Shown here: positions 61,667 through 64,000 of the stretch, piece after piece
How positions within the stretch are numbered: position 1 is the stretch's first letter
How the letters are laid out: each line of letters opens with the position of its first letter
Assembly (NCBI RefSeq): GCF_016908655.1
Contig: NZ_JAFBEI010000005.1
Location: 1 to 64,000 of the forward strand
Length of the DNA stretch: 64,000 nucleotides
Origin: Streptococcus saliviloxodontae
GTDB taxonomy: Bacteria > Bacillota > Bacilli > Lactobacillales > Streptococcaceae
Reading direction: 5' to 3'
Program-made: the position numbers and the translations under genes
Notes under the pieces: generated by a model
Database searches by the model: none
The model's input: only the letters and a program-made list of their open reading frames with translations
Told to the model about the DNA's origin: nothing

Positions 61667-63034
61667 CTATTTTGCACCGCTTCCTAGAAGAACCACTTTA
61701 ACAGTCTTCACTAAAATATGAATATCAGACCAAATAGTCCAATTATTGATATAGTCCACATCTAACTTCACAATGTCATCAAAGTCTTTAATTTCACTAC
61801 GTCCTGAAACTTGCCAATTTCCAGTAATACCTGGTCTGAAGCTTAAACGACGCTTTTGTTCAGGTGTATATTGTTCGTACTCATCTAATGTTGGTGGACG
61901 TGTTCCAACCAAACTCATATCACCTTTTAGAACATTCCAAAATTGAGGTAACTCATCCAAGCTTAATTTTCGAATAATTTTACCAATACGTGTAATACGC
62001 GGATCATCATCCATCTTAAACATCAAACCATTCATTTCATTTTGAGACATCAATTTTTTCTTGATTTCCTCAGCATCTACTCGCATCGATCTAAATTTAT
62101 AAAAATCAAACAGTCGACCATTTTGCCCTACACGCTTTTGTGAAAAAATAGCTGGACCACCATCTTTTTTAATCAAAGGTACTAAAACAATCCCTGCTAA
62201 ACCACAAATCAATAGACCAACTAGTGCACCTACTATATCCAACATACGTTTAGCAATAATATGACTGTATTTTAACGCCACAGGTGATAGAGTAACAACC
62301 TGATAAGTACCTAATTTTTGAATAGTCTTTGAACCTGTGATATCGTACCCCAAAGCATTAATAGCTACACTAACAGGGAGACCCATATTTTCAAAAAAGG
62401 TAATATAATCTTGAATATTATATTCATCAGAAGGAAGATTGATAAATACTTCATCAATAACTGATTTTGTAGTGAACTCAACAAATTCTTCCTGAGAAAT
62501 CAACTGACTGTTGCTATTAGCTTCCTGACTATCTAACAAGGTTACACCAGCAATTTGATAACCAACATTTGAATGATTAGTAATGCTATCTTCAATAGCT
62601 TCTAAGCGATCATTCACTGTGATTACATAAAGCTGCTTAGCTCTATATTGATATTTTCGTAATCGATAATTTCTCATGCTAAACATAAAACAAGACATCA
62701 AGGATAGGTTTATAACACTAAAAAAGAAAATCCCTCGCCTCGAAATTAAGGTCTCATCTTTAATCATGAACGTTAAAAATCCCATCATCAATAGCATATA
62801 AACACTGTATTTAAAAACAGCAAGAAAAGTTTCAAAATAACTATTTCTTTTATAGGCATCATAGAATTCAGATACATAAAAAATTAATAGATGCAATACC
62901 AATAAAATGATTAGGCCACCTTTTGTCAAATCACTATACGGTAAATACATTGCAAAGAATCCTGAAATGTAAACAATAATTAAGGTTAGTAAAGCCAAAA
63001 TATGTTTTTGAGATTCATCTTTCCCTTTTATCAT
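61667..63034 (-). CDS. Polyprenyl-phosphate sugar-1-phosphate transferase (initiating enzyme)
   Basis: 455 aa from MIKGKDESQKHILALL, after GGGAGG. Four N-terminal membrane helices and a CoA-binding-like domain (about 130-255), a further helix (MLDIVGALVGLLICGLAGIV), then the bacterial sugar transferase domain (DFYKFRSMRVDAEEI, RKLSLDELPQFWNVLKGDMS, LVGTRPPTLDEY). It loads the first sugar phosphate onto undecaprenyl phosphate. First gene of the cluster; no wzg/wzh/wzd/wze regulators lie in the window. Confidence 0.9.
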   Translation of the reverse strand: MIKGKDESQKHILALLTLIIVYISGFFAMYLPYSDLTKGGLIILLVLHLLIFYVSEFYDAYKRNSYFETFLAVFKYSVYMLLMMGFLTFMIKDETLISRRGIFFFSVINLSLMSCFMFSMRNYRLRKYQYRAKQLYVITVNDRLEAIEDSITNHSNVGYQIAGVTLLDSQEANSNSQLISQEEFVEFTTKSVIDEVFINLPSDEYNIQDYITFFENMGLPVSVAINALGYDITGSKTIQKLGTYQVVTLSPVALKYSHIIAKRMLDIVGALVGLLICGLAGIVLVPLIKKDGGPAIFSQKRVGQNGRLFDFYKFRSMRVDAEEIKKKLMSQNEMNGLMFKMDDDPRITRIGKIIRKLSLDELPQFWNVLKGDMSLVGTRPPTLDEYEQYTPEQKRRLSFRPGITGNWQVSGRSEIKDFDDIVKLDVDYINNWTIWSDIHILVKTVKVVLLGSGAK

Positions 63035-63473
63035 GCTTCTTCCTCCCAAAAACTAAAATCTTTTAAACTACAACTTGATGTCACTATTATATTCTCCTCT
63101 CAAATATCAATAACAATTATACTAACTTCTAAATAAAACGTTTTCTACTCTTTATTATAGCACGTATGAAGCATATCTTAATCAAATATACTTAGTTCTT
63201 TAAATATTATAATTTTTCAAAAATAGAACACATTTTTAATTTTACCATACTTAAAAGTAAAAGAACACATTTAAATCTCTTTTTCTCCAATATTTTAAAA
63301 TTTTATCGTAAAATTGTCTAAAATTTACCTCCTGCAAATACAGAAAGCGAAACATATATTGATAAATCATTAGCTTTATTGAGTAATAAAAAAAATAGAG
63401 AAAATCCGATTACTTTTCCCTATTTACTATAATATCATGTTATTACCTATTGAAACCTTGAGCAGGTTAATAT
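63035..63473. other. Upstream region of the polysaccharide cluster
   Basis: 440 bp, very AT-rich, no gene. On the minus strand TGC-TATAAT (63162-63154) is an extended -10 candidate about 120 bp before the first gene. Nothing else is convincing. Confidence 0.4.
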
Positions 63474-63497
63474 AAAAAAGACAATCATAAGATTGCC
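63474..63497 (-). terminator. Terminator of the tRNA operon
   Basis: GGCAATC / GATTGTC stem with a 4-nt loop and TTTTTT on the minus strand, 10 nt past tRNA-Glu. Confidence 0.8.
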
Positions 63498-63506
63498 CTT
63501 AAAATA

Positions 63507-63578
63507 TAGTCCGTACGGGATTCGAACCCGTGTTACCGCCGTGAAAAGGCGGTGTCTTAACCCCTTGACCAACGGACC
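63507..63578 (-). tRNA. tRNA-Glu (TTC)
   Basis: 72 nt. Acceptor GGTCCGT/ACGGACT, anticodon loop CTTTTCA, T-loop GGTTCGAATCC. Last tRNA of the minus-strand operon. Confidence 0.95.
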
Positions 63579-63584
63579 ATATAA

Positions 63585-63658
<74 letters not shown>

Positions 63659-63677
63659 AAATTTGAATATACTTCAA

Positions 63678-63750
63678 TGCCGGCTACATGACTTGAACAC
63701 GCGACCCTCTGATTACAAATCAGATGCTCTACCAACTGAGCTAAGCCGGC
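63678..63750 (-). tRNA. tRNA-Thr (TGT)
   Basis: 73 nt. Acceptor GCCGGCT/AGCCGGC, anticodon loop TTTGTAA, T-loop TGTTCAAGTCA. Confidence 0.95.
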
Positions 63751-63761
63751 TAATATAGTTA

Positions 63762-63843
63762 TGCGGGTTAAGGGACTTGAACCCCCACGCCGTTAAGCGC
63801 CAGATCCTAAATCTGGTGCGTCTGCCAATTCCGCCAAACCCGC
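63762..63843 (-). tRNA. tRNA-Leu (TAG)
   Basis: 82 nt with a long variable arm (TGGCGCTTAACGGCGT). Acceptor GCGGGTT/AACCCGC, anticodon loop TTTAGGA. Confidence 0.95.
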
Positions 63844-63848
63844 TATAA

Positions 63849-63921
63849 TGACCCGTACTGGGCTCGAACCAGTGACCCATTGATTAAAAGTCAATTGCTC
63901 TACCAACTGAGCTAACGAGTC
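63849..63921 (-). tRNA. tRNA-Lys (TTT)
   Basis: 73 nt. Acceptor GACTCGT with ACGGGTC (G-T pairs), anticodon loop CTTTTAA, T-loop GGTTCGAGCCC. Confidence 0.95.
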
Positions 63922-63947
63922 TCATTACAAAATCTATTCAATTTTGA

Positions 63948-64000
63948 CGGTCCCGACGGGAATCGAACCCGCGATCTTCGCCGTGACAGGGCGACGTGAT
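63948..64000 (-). tRNA. tRNA-Asp (GTC), partial at window edge
   Basis: 53 nt visible: the 3' half with acceptor strand CGGGACC, T-loop GGTTCGATTCC and anticodon loop CTGTCAC. The 5' part lies outside the window. Confidence 0.9.

Overview
The window looks like a salivarius-group Streptococcus chromosome (S. thermophilus, S. salivarius or S. vestibularis relative). The evidence is a low-GC Gram-positive core (yqeG-yqeH-yhbY-nadD-yqeK-rsfS-yqeM-tmcAL, rlmD, recX, ntdP), an intact blp peptide-pheromone system with its own ABC exporter, and a tRNA cluster typical of a streptococcal rRNA operon end. Almost every core gene reads on the minus strand. || Layout. 1-4.1 kb: core genes (MmcQ/EVE protein, peptidase C26, YebC, NmrA-like reductase). 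4.1-9.86 kb: an accessory block between two perfect 23-bp direct repeats, holding a uracil-DNA-glycosylase-like protein, a complete IS3-family element (1218 bp, 3-bp target duplication), an undescribed two-gene module with membrane segments, and a WYL-domain regulator. 9.9-18.9 kb: an orphan peptide-binding lipoprotein and the conserved yqe/nadD cluster, with structured intergenic repeats. || 19.07-38.4 kb: the remains of an integrative conjugative element (ICE) inserted at the 3' end of rlmD. The two ends carry a 30-bp direct repeat (28/30 identical). One end keeps a truncated serine recombinase. The other keeps a RepA-like protein, a small membrane peptide, a C5-methyltransferase fused to transposase, and a relaxase-like fragment. 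Between them lies a bacteriocin locus: about nine double-glycine peptides, small immunity-like membrane proteins, CAAX proteases, the transporter pair blpA/blpB, the pheromone blpC and the regulators blpH, blpR and blpS. Seven or more promoters share one geometry: two boxes 21 bp apart, then exactly 30 bp to the -10. Four small double-glycine genes (25.9-26.6 and 35.1 kb) and blpC are short and easily missed. || 40.72-49.53 kb: a phage-satellite-like island (PICI type) in the recX promoter, bounded by a 21-bp repeat. It has a tyrosine integrase, a divergent CI/Cro-type switch, an excisionase-like protein, a VapE-type helicase, an iteron-rich origin candidate, ArpU-type regulators and a RelBE toxin-antitoxin pair. 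|| 49.5-51.2 kb: recX and ntdP. 51.2-53.6 kb: a secreted surface protein with MucBP-like repeats and, in place of an LPXTG anchor, an 84-residue Tyr/Ser/Cys tail. 53.9-63.0 kb: a polysaccharide cluster (initiating sugar-phosphate transferase, flippase, CDP-glycerol synthesis and transfer, LicD, two glycosyltransferases, polymerase), which suggests a glycerol-phosphate-decorated surface polymer. 63.5-64 kb: tRNA genes Glu, Ile, Thr, Leu, Lys and a partial Asp.
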